From Yoonia sp. (GTDB lineage: Bacteria > Pseudomonadota > Alphaproteobacteria > Rhodobacterales > Rhodobacteraceae): 62,587 nt of DNA. Where the stretch lies: contig NZ_JAFMHR010000002.1 of NCBI RefSeq assembly GCF_017854415.1, positions 1 through 62,587 of the forward strand, in the 5' to 3' direction. Below are positions 9,549 through 20,400 of this stretch, in pieces; position 1 is the stretch's first letter; each line of letters opens with the position of its first letter. The notes below the pieces were generated by a model. It saw nothing but the letters and a program-made list of their open reading frames with translations, searched no databases and was not told where the DNA came from. The position numbers and the translations under genes are program-made.

Positions 9549-10628
9549 TTATTCTGGGGTGCCGACAGTCAGTACGATTTTACCTGTATAGGCTTTATCT
9601 GCGAATGCGGATTGCGCTTTCGCAATGTCGCGCAGGGGAAACTGTGCTGCCACAAGTGGCACAACATCGCCGTTCTCTATTCGTTTGACCAGATTGCCAA
9701 ACACTTCGGGTTCAAGTGCTGTGCATCCAAAAAACTGCAGGTCTTTGAGGTAAAGCGTGCGTACATCCAATTCAACGACTGGACCGCCAACAGCCCCCGC
9801 GACTGCATAGCGTCCCTTTGGGCGCAGCAGATCCAGCAAGCTTGGGAATTTATCGCCTGCGACCAGATCTATCACGACGTCGACGCTGCTATGACCCAGC
9901 AAGGCCACATAATCGGCTGTGCGATCAACAATTGTCTTCGCGCCGATGTCGCGCAACGACAGGGCCTTGGCGGGACTAGTCACCGCAATAACATGTGCGC
10001 CGCGCGCTTTGGCAAGCTGCACCGCCGCTGACCCCACCCCGCCCGAAGCACCGGTGATCAAGACAGTTTCACCCGATTGTAACGCCGTCCGCGCCAGCAT
10101 GTTTTCAGCGGTAGAATAGGAACAGGGAAACGACGCAAGCGCCACATCACTTAAAGGACTGTTCACCGCGTAGGCATGCCGCGCGGCCACGACACAGAAC
10201 TGTGCAAACCCTCCATCGCATTCAGAGCCCAGAAACCAGGGCTGATCGCGCATTTCCCCACCCGCTTCGACCAGACAAGGCTCTACGATCACGCGCTCGC
10301 CGATGCGCGCGACATCAACCCCTGCGCCTACCGCTACGATCCGTCCGCAAACATCGATCCCTTGGATGCGCGGGAACTGCAACGCCTCACCAGCCCAACT
10401 TGCATCGTCTGCGTCATTGTCCCCTTTGGAATACCAGCCAACGCGCGTGTTGATATCCGTGTTGTTCACGCCAGCGGCAGCGACTGCTATCAAAACTTCG
10501 CCAGTTTTCGGGGCAGGTCGTGGCAGATCGTCACGCCAGATCAGGCACTCCGGGCCTCCATGTCCTGTCAGGGCCACGCCATACATCGTTGCATCATCCG
10601 TCATCAGAACTGTCCCACTTGTTTGCAT
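9549..10628 (-). CDS. Zinc-binding / quinone-type alcohol dehydrogenase superfamily protein
   Basis: 359 aa; MDR family: PRIQGIDVCGRIVAVGAGV, ETVLITGASGGVGSAAVQLAKARGAHVIAV. Confidence 0.9.
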   Translation of the reverse strand: MQTSGTVLMTDDATMYGVALTGHGGPECLIWRDDLPRPAPKTGEVLIAVAAAGVNNTDINTRVGWYSKGDNDADDASWAGEALQFPRIQGIDVCGRIVAVGAGVDVARIGERVIVEPCLVEAGGEMRDQPWFLGSECDGGFAQFCVVAARHAYAVNSPLSDVALASFPCSYSTAENMLARTALQSGETVLITGASGGVGSAAVQLAKARGAHVIAVTSPAKALSLRDIGAKTIVDRTADYVALLGHSSVDVVIDLVAGDKFPSLLDLLRPKGRYAVAGAVGGPVVELDVRTLYLKDLQFFGCTALEPEVFGNLVKRIENGDVVPLVAAQFPLRDIAKAQSAFADKAYTGKIVLTVGTPE

Positions 10629-10734
10629 GTCACGCTACGCCTGCGTTCGCACAAGGAAAAGCCCCGACCGCAGATTGGCATTGCACCCGCGCATAAGCAG
10701 CTTAAGTTCTGGCTTCAAATAAGAGGAATGGATC

Positions 10735-12309
10735 ATGCGCGACTTTCACCAACCCGGACGCTCGGCTGTTTATGCAACCAACGGCATGTGCGCCACATCG
10801 CACCCTTTGGCCGCCAAAGTGGCCGTGCAAATGATGGAAGCGGGCGGTAACGCCATGGACGCCGCCATTGCAGGCGCGGTGTTGTTGGGCTTTTGCGAAC
10901 CACAAATGACCGGGCTTGGCGGCGATTGCTTTGTGTTGATGACACCGCCTGGTGAAGACCGCGTTGTTGCATTGAACGGATCAGGCCGTGCGCCTGCGGG
11001 CATTGATGCAGATAAACTGCGCGCCAAGGGCGACGCGATCGCGCTTTTCTCTGCCGATGCGGTATCCGTACCGGGGGCCGTTGACGCGTTTTGCCAGTTG
11101 TCCAAAGACTGGGGCAACTTGGGGCTAAAGGCCGTGCTCGCGCCGTCTATTCATTACGCTGAAAACGGTATCCCTGTTGCGGAACGTGTGGCCTCTGACT
11201 GGGTCGGCGGTATGGGCAACTTGTCTGGCGTCGCGCGTGATATGTTCTTGCTGGACGGTAAGGCCCCTCAGCCGGGACAAATGTTTACCGCACCCAAACA
11301 GGCCGAAGTCTTGCGACGCATCGCCATGGAAGGGCGCGCAGGTTTTTACGAAGGCGAGGTTGCCGAAGACATGGTCGCCAGCCTGAACGCCTTGGGTGGC
11401 ACACATACCTTGGACGATTTCGCGAACACGGCTTGCGAATACACTGCACCGATCACAGGTAATTACGCTGGACTTGATCTGTTCGAGCATCCACCAAACG
11501 GGCAAGGTGCCACTGCGATCTTGTTGCTGAATATGCTCAAGCACTTCGACATCGCGGGCATGGACCCGTGGGGATCAGAGCGTGCGCATATCGAGGCAGA
11601 AGCAACCAAACTTGCCTATGACGTACGCAACAAATTCATGGCCGATCCCGACTATATGGATAGGCTAGACTACATGACTTCGCCTGAAACTGCCGAAAAG
11701 TTCGCTGCTATGATTGACCCCAAGCGCGTGCTGCCTGCTGGTTTTTCCGGAGTAGAGGCGACACATAAAGATACGATTTACATCACCGTGGTCGACAAAG
11801 ACCGCATGTGTGTTTCATTAATTTTTTCGATCTTCAAAGACTTCGGGTCAGGCATCGCATCCGACAAGTTCGGTGTGCTTTTCCAAAACCGGGGCGCAGG
11901 TTTCACCCTCGAGAAAGGTCACCCGAACGAGGTAGGACCGGGCAAGCGCCCGATGCACACGATCATTCCAGCGATCCTTAAGAAGGATAACAAAGTTTAC
12001 ATGCCATTCGGGGTGATGGGCGGGCAGTACCAGTCTACGGGTCACGCGCGCTTTGTGACCAACGTCACTGATTTCGGACTTTCACCGCAGGCCGCAATCA
12101 ACGGCCCGCGCTGCTTTGCCGAACTGAATAAACTAAACGTCGAGGACGGCTATAGCGACACCGTAAAAGCAGAGCTTTCGGCGATTGGTCACGATGTGCA
12201 AAAACCCGTAACAGCCATTGGCGGCGCGCAGGCAATCTTGTTGCATGAAAATGGCGTGCTTGAAGGCGGCAGTGATCCACGCAAAGACGGGTGCGCATTA
12301 GGATACTAA
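10735..12309 (+). CDS. Gamma-glutamyltransferase family protein
   Basis: 524 aa; SHPLAAKVAVQMMEAGGNAMDAAIAGA...MTGLGGDCF...HTIIPAIL. Confidence 0.9.
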   Translation: MRDFHQPGRSAVYATNGMCATSHPLAAKVAVQMMEAGGNAMDAAIAGAVLLGFCEPQMTGLGGDCFVLMTPPGEDRVVALNGSGRAPAGIDADKLRAKGDAIALFSADAVSVPGAVDAFCQLSKDWGNLGLKAVLAPSIHYAENGIPVAERVASDWVGGMGNLSGVARDMFLLDGKAPQPGQMFTAPKQAEVLRRIAMEGRAGFYEGEVAEDMVASLNALGGTHTLDDFANTACEYTAPITGNYAGLDLFEHPPNGQGATAILLLNMLKHFDIAGMDPWGSERAHIEAEATKLAYDVRNKFMADPDYMDRLDYMTSPETAEKFAAMIDPKRVLPAGFSGVEATHKDTIYITVVDKDRMCVSLIFSIFKDFGSGIASDKFGVLFQNRGAGFTLEKGHPNEVGPGKRPMHTIIPAILKKDNKVYMPFGVMGGQYQSTGHARFVTNVTDFGLSPQAAINGPRCFAELNKLNVEDGYSDTVKAELSAIGHDVQKPVTAIGGAQAILLHENGVLEGGSDPRKDGCALGY

Positions 12310-12315
12310 AAAGTA

Positions 12316-12335
12316 GGGCGGGGGTTTCCCCGCCC
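12316..12335. terminator. GC-rich hairpin between convergent genes
   Basis: GGGCGGGG-GTTT-CCCCGCCC right after the stop at 12309; 8-bp perfect stem. Confidence 0.75.
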
Positions 12336-12341
12336 GACCGT

Positions 12342-12734
12342 TCAGCCCGCGCGCAATGACCGTAAAAACAGCCCGATCCCGCCAACGAGCAAAACAAGAA
12401 TAACGATCAAATCAAACGCGCTCATCCGTGCAAGTTGCAGCGTCATATTTGCGATTACACCAAAGATCAGCGCGACCATTGATCCACCGGCAAGCAGCCA
12501 GCCAATCCAGTTCTTGGAACTGTAAAAGATCATCCCGACGCCGAACATAAACGGAATGAGCACCATGCCCGACGTGATCGGCACGCCACCAATGCCGAAC
12601 ACCCGCGATCCAAAGCCGAAATTGGGCCGCACGATGATCCCGTTCAGCAGCATATAGCCGCCACCGATCATCATAATCAGACCGATGAGGAACGTTCCCG
12701 TTCCGCCGTTGCTGCCGCCTGCGCCTCGTGCCAT
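12342..12734 (-). CDS. Small multi-pass membrane protein of unknown function
   Basis: ORF 12342..12782, likely ATG at 12734 (MARGAGGSNGGTGTFLIGLIMMIGGGYMLL); several hydrophobic stretches. Confidence 0.65.
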   Translation of the reverse strand: MARGAGGSNGGTGTFLIGLIMMIGGGYMLLNGIIVRPNFGFGSRVFGIGGVPITSGMVLIPFMFGVGMIFYSSKNWIGWLLAGGSMVALIFGVIANMTLQLARMSAFDLIVILVLLVGGIGLFLRSLRAG

Positions 12735-12796
12735 GAAAGTCTCCGCTTTGTGGGTCCTGGTTTTTGTATCCCAGTCATTCAAGCTTTGCTAGCTGA

Positions 12797-13327
12797 TCAA
12801 ATCCGTGCCTTCAATGCGTCCATCAACGCGGTCAGGTTCTTAATGTAAACCTCGCCGGTCAGTTTGCCGTTATCGTCGAATTCATTGCTGGAATTCGCCA
12901 ACATGATCTCTGGTCCTTGTAAGATGTCGGGACGAAACGCCGTCATCGCATGGCGCAACGAATACTGTGACCGCTCACCGCCTGCACGCCCCGCAGCGGC
13001 GGACATGATGGCGACCGGTTTCCCGCTCCATGGTGCGCCTTTGGTACGGCTGACCCAATCCAACGCGTTCTTGAGCGACCCTGACAGTGCTTTGTTGTAT
13101 TCGGGCGTTGCGATGATCACCGCGTCCGCAGCCGCGATCTGATCGGCCAGCGTCTGCACTGATGCGGGAACGCCTTCGGCGGCCTCTAGGTCACCATTAT
13201 AGAGCGGCAAATTGATGTCGCCTTCGATGAATGTATCCGCGTTGAAAATCGCGGCCGCATTGCGCATCAAAAGTGTATTTGTGGACGCCTTGCGCAGCGA
13301 TCCAGAGATACCAAGTAGGGTGGTCAT
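12797..13327 (-). CDS. NADPH-dependent FMN reductase family protein
   Basis: TLLGISGSLRKASTNTLLMRNA flavodoxin-like start, TPEYNKALSGSLKNALDWVSR; ATG at 13327. Confidence 0.9.
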   Translation of the reverse strand: MTTLLGISGSLRKASTNTLLMRNAAAIFNADTFIEGDINLPLYNGDLEAAEGVPASVQTLADQIAAADAVIIATPEYNKALSGSLKNALDWVSRTKGAPWSGKPVAIMSAAAGRAGGERSQYSLRHAMTAFRPDILQGPEIMLANSSNEFDDNGKLTGEVYIKNLTALMDALKARI

Positions 13328-13445
13328 TGTGGGCTCCTGTCCATTGTTACCTGTCCAACTAGAGCCCAATCAGAAATTAGCCATAGCAACGGTTGCACAG
13401 GCGCTGTGCGTGTCCCATTCTAGATCCACAAAGCGGGAGGTGGCG

Positions 13446-15098
13446 ATGATCCGACACGGTGGAAAAATACTTAGCGACCAGTTGTTAAAGCTTGGCGTGC
13501 GTCGTGTCTTTTCGGTGCCCGGCGAAAGCTTTCTAGCGGCCCTTGATGGGCTTTATGACAGCGGTATTCCCAACATCGTGTGCCGCCAAGAAGGCGGTGC
13601 CGCGATGATGGCCGAAGCTTACGGCAAAATGACTGGCAAGCCCGGAGTCTGTTTTGTCACGCGCGGTCCGGGTGCTGCAAACGCGTCGGCGGGCATTCAT
13701 ATTGCGATGCAAGATAGCACGCCAATGGTGCTATTTGTGGGCCAGATCGACAACCGCCACACTGATCGCGAAACCTTTCAAGAAGTTGACTATAAAGCCA
13801 TGTTTGGCGGGTTGGCCAAATGGGTCGCCCAAGTGAACGACACTGACCGTTTGCCCGAATACATCGGGCGCGCCTTTGCTGTGGCGATGTCGGGCAGACC
13901 CGGACCGGTGGTTCTTGCGTTGCCGGAAAACATGCTAAGTGCTGCAGCCGATGTGCCTGATCTGCGCTTGACCAAGCGTCTGAAAACAGTGCTGAGCGCT
14001 GACACACTGCAAGCCATCATGCATGCTTTGGCTGAGTCTGAACGCCCGTTGATTGTGGCTGGCGGCCCGCATTGGAACGCTGAGGCGCGCACCGATTTGC
14101 AAGCTTTCGCCGAACGGCAGCAAGTGCCAGTAGCCCTAGGCTTTCGCAGGCAAGACTACATGGACAATCACCACGCCAATTATGCCGGAGATCTGAACGT
14201 CGGCATCAATCCAAGACTGGCCGCGCGCGTGCGTGATGCGGATTTCTTGCTGCTTCTCGGCACGCGATTGGGTGACATTGAAACCCAAGGTTACACGCTG
14301 ATCGACCCTGCTGATCCGCAAAAAACGATCATTCATATCCATGCCGACGCCGATGAAATCGGGCGGGTTTATACTCCTGATATCGGCATATCCGCCACAG
14401 CGCCCGCCGCATTGCGGCAACTGGCAAATGCCAGCCCCGCCGGTGATTGGTTCACGTGGACTGCCGCCGCCCGCAACGATTACGAAGCATGGCTGGCCCC
14501 ACAGGAAAGCCCCGGCGCGCTTAAGCAAGAAGACGTCATCAAATGGCTGTCTGACAATTTGCCGGATGATGCGGTTTTGACTAACGGGGCAGGCAACTAT
14601 GCAGCATGGTTGCATCGATATTTCGTGTACAAACAACACGGAACCCAGCTTGCGCCGACGTCCGGTTCGATGGGCTACGGGTTTCCCGCTGCGATCTCTG
14701 CATCGTTGGAATACCCTGACCGCACAGTCGTTTGCTTGGCAGGTGACGGCTGTTTCCAGATGACCTGCAACGAGATGTCGACCGCCGTGCAACACGGGGC
14801 CAAGCCCATCGTGATCGTGATGAACAATGGCCGCTATGGCACCATTCGCATGCATCAGGAAAAACACTATCCGGGCCGTGTTTCAGGGACCGCCTTGACC
14901 AATCCCGACTTTGCCGCACTTGCGCGTGCCTACGGCGGGCATGGCGAAGTTGTCGAAACCTCTGCCGATTTTCCGGCGGCATTCAAACGTGCCAAGGCTG
15001 CGGGCACAATCGCGATCATAGAATGCAAAGTGGATGAAGAAGCGCTGTCAACGGGGGCGACCCTTAGCGCCGTGCGCGCGGCGGCAATGAAAAGTTAA
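13446..15098 (+). CDS. Thiamine-pyrophosphate-binding protein, acetolactate synthase large subunit-like
   Basis: ORF 13212..15098, likely ATG at 13446 (MIRHGGKILSDQLLKLGVRRVFSVPGESFLAALDGL); C-terminal GDGCFQMTCNEMSTAVQ...NNGRYGTIR TPP motif. Confidence 0.88.
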   Translation: MIRHGGKILSDQLLKLGVRRVFSVPGESFLAALDGLYDSGIPNIVCRQEGGAAMMAEAYGKMTGKPGVCFVTRGPGAANASAGIHIAMQDSTPMVLFVGQIDNRHTDRETFQEVDYKAMFGGLAKWVAQVNDTDRLPEYIGRAFAVAMSGRPGPVVLALPENMLSAAADVPDLRLTKRLKTVLSADTLQAIMHALAESERPLIVAGGPHWNAEARTDLQAFAERQQVPVALGFRRQDYMDNHHANYAGDLNVGINPRLAARVRDADFLLLLGTRLGDIETQGYTLIDPADPQKTIIHIHADADEIGRVYTPDIGISATAPAALRQLANASPAGDWFTWTAAARNDYEAWLAPQESPGALKQEDVIKWLSDNLPDDAVLTNGAGNYAAWLHRYFVYKQHGTQLAPTSGSMGYGFPAAISASLEYPDRTVVCLAGDGCFQMTCNEMSTAVQHGAKPIVIVMNNGRYGTIRMHQEKHYPGRVSGTALTNPDFAALARAYGGHGEVVETSADFPAAFKRAKAAGTIAIIECKVDEEALSTGATLSAVRAAAMKS

Positions 15099-15718
15099 AC
15101 TTCTTGCCAGATAGTCTGGGTATTCTCTTGCCAATCACTGCGATGCAGTAGGGGGGTATCATCGCTTTGCGCGGCTTTGCCGATGCAAAGATAGCCCGTT
15201 AAACGCCAATCTTCGGGGACATCCAGCGTCTTTGCGATGGCTTCAGGATCAAGGATCGAAACCCACCCAAGCCCAAGATTTTCAGCGCGTGCTGCCAACC
15301 AAAGCGTATGGATTGCCGCGACTGTCGAATAGCTGAGCATTTCTGGCATCGTTTGCCGCCCCAACCCATGACCTGCCTTTGGCTTGGCTTTGGTAAACAC
15401 AGCAAGGTGCACAGGTGCGACGCGCAAACCTGCGAGCTTTAGCTTGTTGTAACTCGCTCGCTTAGCGTCGGCATAAATCGCAGCTGCTTTGGTGTTCTCC
15501 GCTTCAAAATTCGCAATCACAGCCTCACGCAAGGCAGGCGTCGTGATTTGCAAAACGCGCCAAGGTCGCGCGTTTCCGACGGACGGGGCCAGATCCATCG
15601 CTTCGCGCAAACGCTCTAGGACGTCGGGTGCAACGGGATCGGGCAGAAAGTGACGCACATCGCGACGCCAACGCAAAACATCGCGCAAAGCGTCTCGATG
15701 GTTTTGCGTCAACTCCAT
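15095..15718 (-). CDS. bluB: 5,6-dimethylbenzimidazole synthase
   Basis: 207 aa; nitroreductase-fold RRDVRHFLPDPV...LREAMDLAPSVGNARPWRVLQI...LGLGWVSILDP; adjacent to cobalamin genes. Confidence 0.9.
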   Translation of the reverse strand: MELTQNHRDALRDVLRWRRDVRHFLPDPVAPDVLERLREAMDLAPSVGNARPWRVLQITTPALREAVIANFEAENTKAAAIYADAKRASYNKLKLAGLRVAPVHLAVFTKAKPKAGHGLGRQTMPEMLSYSTVAAIHTLWLAARAENLGLGWVSILDPEAIAKTLDVPEDWRLTGYLCIGKAAQSDDTPLLHRSDWQENTQTIWQEV

Positions 15719-16078
15719 TTAGGTCTGCGCCCATTTCCCCACTTGGCTGGGCAGAAACGCCTCAACCGATGCGGTGGCCACGACGGCCGTATCACCCGTT
15801 TCATCATTGGGAATATTCAGCCCGCCTTGGACGACATTCACCGTCGCACGGCCACGCGGTAGACCGGATTTCAACGCCTCGGCGTCGATCTTGTCCGGTT
15901 CTTGCACGGCCACTGTGACCTCCACGCGCATTTCGGTGTGCGACAAGTCGATGCTTTGAAAGATGGGCAGGGTAGAATGGCGGATCGCATCTTCGATCGC
16001 GCGGCGGGCGGCCTTTTGATAGTCCATCCCGTGCAGATCGTTGCCCATGCCCATTTCGATAATCACGCGTTGGTCCAT
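15719..16078 (-). CDS. Lin0512-family protein (paralogue 2)
   Basis: 119 aa; MDQRVIIEMGMGNDLHGMDYQKAARRAIEDAIRHSTLP; homologous by eye to the adjacent 16078..16422 product; 1-bp overlap with it. Confidence 0.75.
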   Translation of the reverse strand: MDQRVIIEMGMGNDLHGMDYQKAARRAIEDAIRHSTLPIFQSIDLSHTEMRVEVTVAVQEPDKIDAEALKSGLPRGRATVNVVQGGLNIPNDETGDTAVVATASVEAFLPSQVGKWAQT

Positions 16079-16422
16079 TATGTGCGCTCCATCTCGAATG
16101 ATACGTTAATCGCTACATTGGCGATTACGGTCGGTTTGCCGTCAGGACGCGGCACATCAAGGCCGCCGTGATGGACGGTGATGGTGGGCTGACCATAAGG
16201 GAAAATATCCATCAAACTTGCGGTATCGACCTGATCAGGTTGCTGCACGCCGACTTGGACGTCGATCAGCATCGCCTCTTTGGGAAAACCAAACAGCTCT
16301 GCCATATTGATTGAGTTATGCCAAAGCGCATCTTGCAAACCACGCCGTGCGGCTTGGGTATAGTCTTGGCGGCGCAGGCTGGTGCCCATGCCGAATTCAG
16401 TAAGAACGCGGTGCTTGGCCAT
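16078..16422 (-). CDS. Lin0512-family protein (paralogue 1)
   Basis: 114 aa; MAKHRVLTEFGMGTSLRRQDYTQAARRGLQDALWHNSI; 1-bp overlap with cobO. Confidence 0.75.
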   Translation of the reverse strand: MAKHRVLTEFGMGTSLRRQDYTQAARRGLQDALWHNSINMAELFGFPKEAMLIDVQVGVQQPDQVDTASLMDIFPYGQPTITVHHGGLDVPRPDGKPTVIANVAINVSFEMERT

Positions 16423-17030
16423 TAAAATTCAACCCCGATTTGCGCTTTGATGCCGGACCGGAACGGGTGTTTGATCAGTTCCATTTCGGTCACCAGATCG
16501 GCTAGTTCAATCAGGTCTTCATGCGCGTTGCGCCCTGTTAGAACGACGTGGGTCATTTCTGGCTTATGGTCACGCAAGAACTCCACGACTTCGGCAGCAC
16601 TGACGTAATCATAGCGGATTGCGATGTTGATTTCGTCCAGCAGCACCATGTGGTTGGTTTCATCAAGGATTAACTCCTTGGCCTTGCCCCATGCGGCTTG
16701 GGCCATTTCGATATCGCGGGACTTGTCTTGGGTTTCCCAGGTAAAGCCTTCGCCCATCGTGTGAAACGCGCAAGTATCCGTGAATTTTGCAAGGATCAGA
16801 TCACGCTCGCCGGTAGACATCCCGCCTTTGATAAACTGCACGACAGCGCATTTCATGTCATGCGCGATGCAGCGAAAAATCATCCCGAAAGCGGCCGAGG
16901 ATTTACCTTTGCCTTTGCCCGTATGGACGATCACCAGACCTTTCTTGTCGGTCTTGGTCGCCATGATCTTGTCACGCGCGGCTTTCTTTTTGGCCATCTT
17001 CATCGCGTGGCGGTCTGTATCTTCGGTCAT
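16422..17030 (-). CDS. cobO: Cob(I)yrinic acid a,c-diamide adenosyltransferase
   Basis: 202 aa; KKGLVIVHTGKGKGKSSAAFGMIFRC P-loop and VVLTGRNA motif of CobO/BtuR. Confidence 0.95.
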   Translation of the reverse strand: MTEDTDRHAMKMAKKKAARDKIMATKTDKKGLVIVHTGKGKGKSSAAFGMIFRCIAHDMKCAVVQFIKGGMSTGERDLILAKFTDTCAFHTMGEGFTWETQDKSRDIEMAQAAWGKAKELILDETNHMVLLDEINIAIRYDYVSAAEVVEFLRDHKPEMTHVVLTGRNAHEDLIELADLVTEMELIKHPFRSGIKAQIGVEF

Positions 17031-17109
17031 GGTATCCTCCGGTCATGCATAAAGGTTTTGTTAACCTCAAACGGGCACAACTGAACGCTAACGAAAATGG
17101 GGTAGTGCG

Positions 17110-17412
17110 ATGCGATATCAGTTGGCTGGGACCATACTTGTGGCAGCGTCATTGGCTGCATGCAATACCGCATCGCCGGGGTTTATGGGGGCGGATGTGC
17201 AAACAGTGACTGTTGATGGCAGCACATTTGATGTCCGCCGCAAAGGTGATCGCGTCGAGTTAATCCGCACTAACCGCGAGGCGGTTTTTTCTTTGCGCAG
17301 CATTGTTCCGCGCGCGGCTGAGGCAGTTGTCGCGGCAACAGGCTGCGCCCCAAAAGACGGAACTTGGACTGGTGATCAAGCCGTCATGCGGGTGCGGGTG
17401 GACTGCCCCTAG
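17110..17412 (+). CDS. Small putative lipoprotein/secreted hypothetical protein
   Basis: 100 aa; MRYQLAGTILVAASLAACNT: signal peptide with lipobox-like LAAC. Confidence 0.6.
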   Translation: MRYQLAGTILVAASLAACNTASPGFMGADVQTVTVDGSTFDVRRKGDRVELIRTNREAVFSLRSIVPRAAEAVVAATGCAPKDGTWTGDQAVMRVRVDCP

Positions 17413-20400
17413 GTCAGTAATCCGGCAATCCGCGCACGGGCCGAATTGGATTTGGGCTGCCAGAGATTGCGATCAATCGCTTCTTGCAGGCGCTGGGCGA
17501 TCTCTTTGAGGGCAGGCGCATTTGCATCGGCGATAAACGCGCGGGTATCGTCGTCTTTGATGAATGCTTCTTCAACCAAATCGAAATGGTGGTTGCGCAC
17601 GGCACCTGTCGTAGCCGCAAAGGCAAAGAGATAGTCCACTGTTGCGGCAATTTCGAAGGCGCCTTTGTAGCCGTGCCTTTTAACGCCATCGATCCACTTT
17701 GGGTTCACTACGCGCGAGCGGACAACCCGTCCGATTTCATCATCCAAAGTGCGGATCACCGGTCGTTCGGGGCGTGAATGGTCGTTGTGATAGATGGGCC
17801 TGTCTTGACCTTGCAGTGTGCTGATCGCCGCCGCAGCACCGCCTTCAAATTGGTAGTAGTCGTCGCTGTCTAGAATGTCGTGTTCGCGGTTATCTTGGTT
17901 TTGCACGATGGCTTCGGTTTGCGAAAGGCGTGCCTCAAAAGCGTTGCGGGCTTTGTGGCCTTGCGCGCCTTTGCCGTAGGCGTAGCTGCCCCATTCCAGA
18001 TAGGCCTCTGCAAAGTCGGATTTATCCGCCCAGATGCGTTCGTCAATTAATGCCTGCAGGCCTGCGCCGTAAGCACCGGGTTTGGAACCAAAGACGCGGG
18101 TTTGGTCTTCGCCTGCCTGGGTACGTGCCGCGGCAGGGTTTAGATCGGCGGGCTCGTCAAGGTCTTGGACTGCGCGGGATGCTGAATCGACTAGGGCAAT
18201 CAACTGTGGGAATGCGTCACGGAAAAAGCCCGAGATGCGCAAGGTGACATCAACTCGAGGCCGTCCAAGAACCGATTGCGGCAAGATTTCAAATCCAGTG
18301 ACACGCCGGTTGGCGCTGTCCCATGTTGGTTTGACGCCCATCAGCGCGAGTGCCTGCGCGATGTCATCGCCGCCCGTGCGCATGTTGGCGGTCCCCCATG
18401 CTGTGATCAGCATGCTGCGCGGCCAGTCACCATGGTCTTGAAGGTGCTTTTCGATCAATAGGTTCGCCGATTTCCATCCTAGCGCCCAAGCCGTTGGGGT
18501 CGGGACCGCGCGGCTGTCGACCGAGAAAAAGTTGCGGCCAGTTGGCAACACGTCCAAACGCCCACGAGTTGGTGCACCTGATGGGCCGGGATGGACGAAC
18601 TTTCCGGCCAATCCAGTCAGCAAGGCGGTCCCTTCGGCAGAGCCACAAGTTTGGATTGTCGGCAAGATACGTTCGGCGATCTCTGCTGCAACCAGCGCGC
18701 TTTGCGGACCTATTGCAGGTGTTTCCCCGCTCACGATCCGCTGGCTGAGCGCTTCGAGTTTTTCAACGGTGTCGCCATTGCTGCGCCAATGGGTTTCATC
18801 CAGCAATGCATCCGGTTTTTCTGGTGCAGGTGCCGCGAGATCGCAATCAAGCGGGTCGATTGAAAGGCCAAGGTCTTTCGCCAAAGCACGCAACAAAGAG
18901 GCGTCTCGGCCTTTGCCTGCACCGCGTGGCACGCGCGCCAGAGCAATCGCCAGATCGCGTTCTTGTTCACCTGTCGGGGACTGCCCGAAAATGTGCAGAC
19001 CGTCGCGGATTTGCGCTTCTTTGAGCTCGCAAAGATACGCATCAAGTTTGCCCAGATCACCGTCGCTATCGCCCGTGAAGCCGGCGTCTTTGCCAAGGCC
19101 CGTCACATCCGAAAGCGACAAAATCTCTTTGCGTAAATGCGCGATGCGGCGTGGATCGACGCCTGCTGCCTCGTAATACTCATCAACCAATGCCTCGAGA
19201 TCGCGAAGCGGTCCGTAGCTTTCGGCGCGTGTTAGCGGCGGGGTGAGGTGGTCGATTATCACCGCGGATGCGCGCCGTTTGGCCTGCGTGCCTTCGCCGG
19301 GATCGTTCACGATGAAGGGGTAAAGATGTGGTGTGGGGCCAAAGACGGCCTCGGGCCAGCAGGTTTCTGACAATGCCACCGCTTTACCCGGTAACCATTC
19401 AAGGTTGCCGTGTTTGCCCATATGCACGATCGCGTCGGCACCCCAGTGGTGCCGCAGCCAGAAATAGAATGCCAGATAGTTGTGGGGCGGGACCAGATCG
19501 GGGGAATGGTAGGTTTCGGTTGGATCAACATTGTAGCCACGTGCAGGCTGTAGCCCGACGACCGCATTGCCGAAACGGTGGATGCTCAAGGCGAAACCTG
19601 TCCGTGGGGTGTCTGTCGGAGCCTCCGGCGGAGGTATTTTTGAACAGAAGAAGACGTCGTCTTCGGGTGCGCCCCAGCGCGATGTGATTTGTTCTTTGAC
19701 GTCCCAAGGCAGTGCGTCGAAGTGCTGTTTGTAGGCGTCTAAAGCGAAAAATTCGCCGCCCTCTTTTTCGGCGCGATCGGTGAGCCAGTTTGTTGGACCT
19801 GCCATCATTTGCGCCATCAAGGTGGCACTGTCGACTGGGGGTGTCACCGCATGGCCGCTGGATTTCAGCAAGTTGAGAACATGTACCGTTGCTGCAGGGG
19901 TGTCGAGGCCGACACCATTGGCCAGCCGCCCGTCTTTGTTGGGGTAGTTGGCAAGGATCAGGGCCGTCTTTTTGTCAGCAGCGGCAGTGTTGCGTAGATT
20001 AGCCCAGCCTTTGACCAACTGCGTCACAAAATCAACGCGGTCGCCGCGTGCTTGATATGTGGCGATGGGGCATTCGGTGGCTTCGTCAAAGAACGCTTCG
20101 CCTTTGAAGCTGACTGCACGGGACAGGATGCGCCCGTCGACCTCTGGCAAGGCCACATTCATGGCGATATCGCGCGCGGTCAGGCCGTGTAATCCATCGG
20201 CCCATGATGCTTCTGATGCGCCTGAAAGGATGACTTGAAAGATGGGGGCGTCGTTGCTGAGCAGCGGATTGGTTGGGCTGTCGTCGCCATCATGTGGGCT
20301 GCCCACTGCGAATGCGGTGCAGTTGAGGATTACATCGGGCGGTGCGGACGCGAAGATTTGATCAAGTGTGGCGGTGCTGACAGGGTCTTTGAGGCTGGCC

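Noticed and set aside
14136-14867. 243-aa minus-strand ORF opposite the TPP enzyme
   Set aside because: Antisense to a clear coding gene, atypical composition, no motif.
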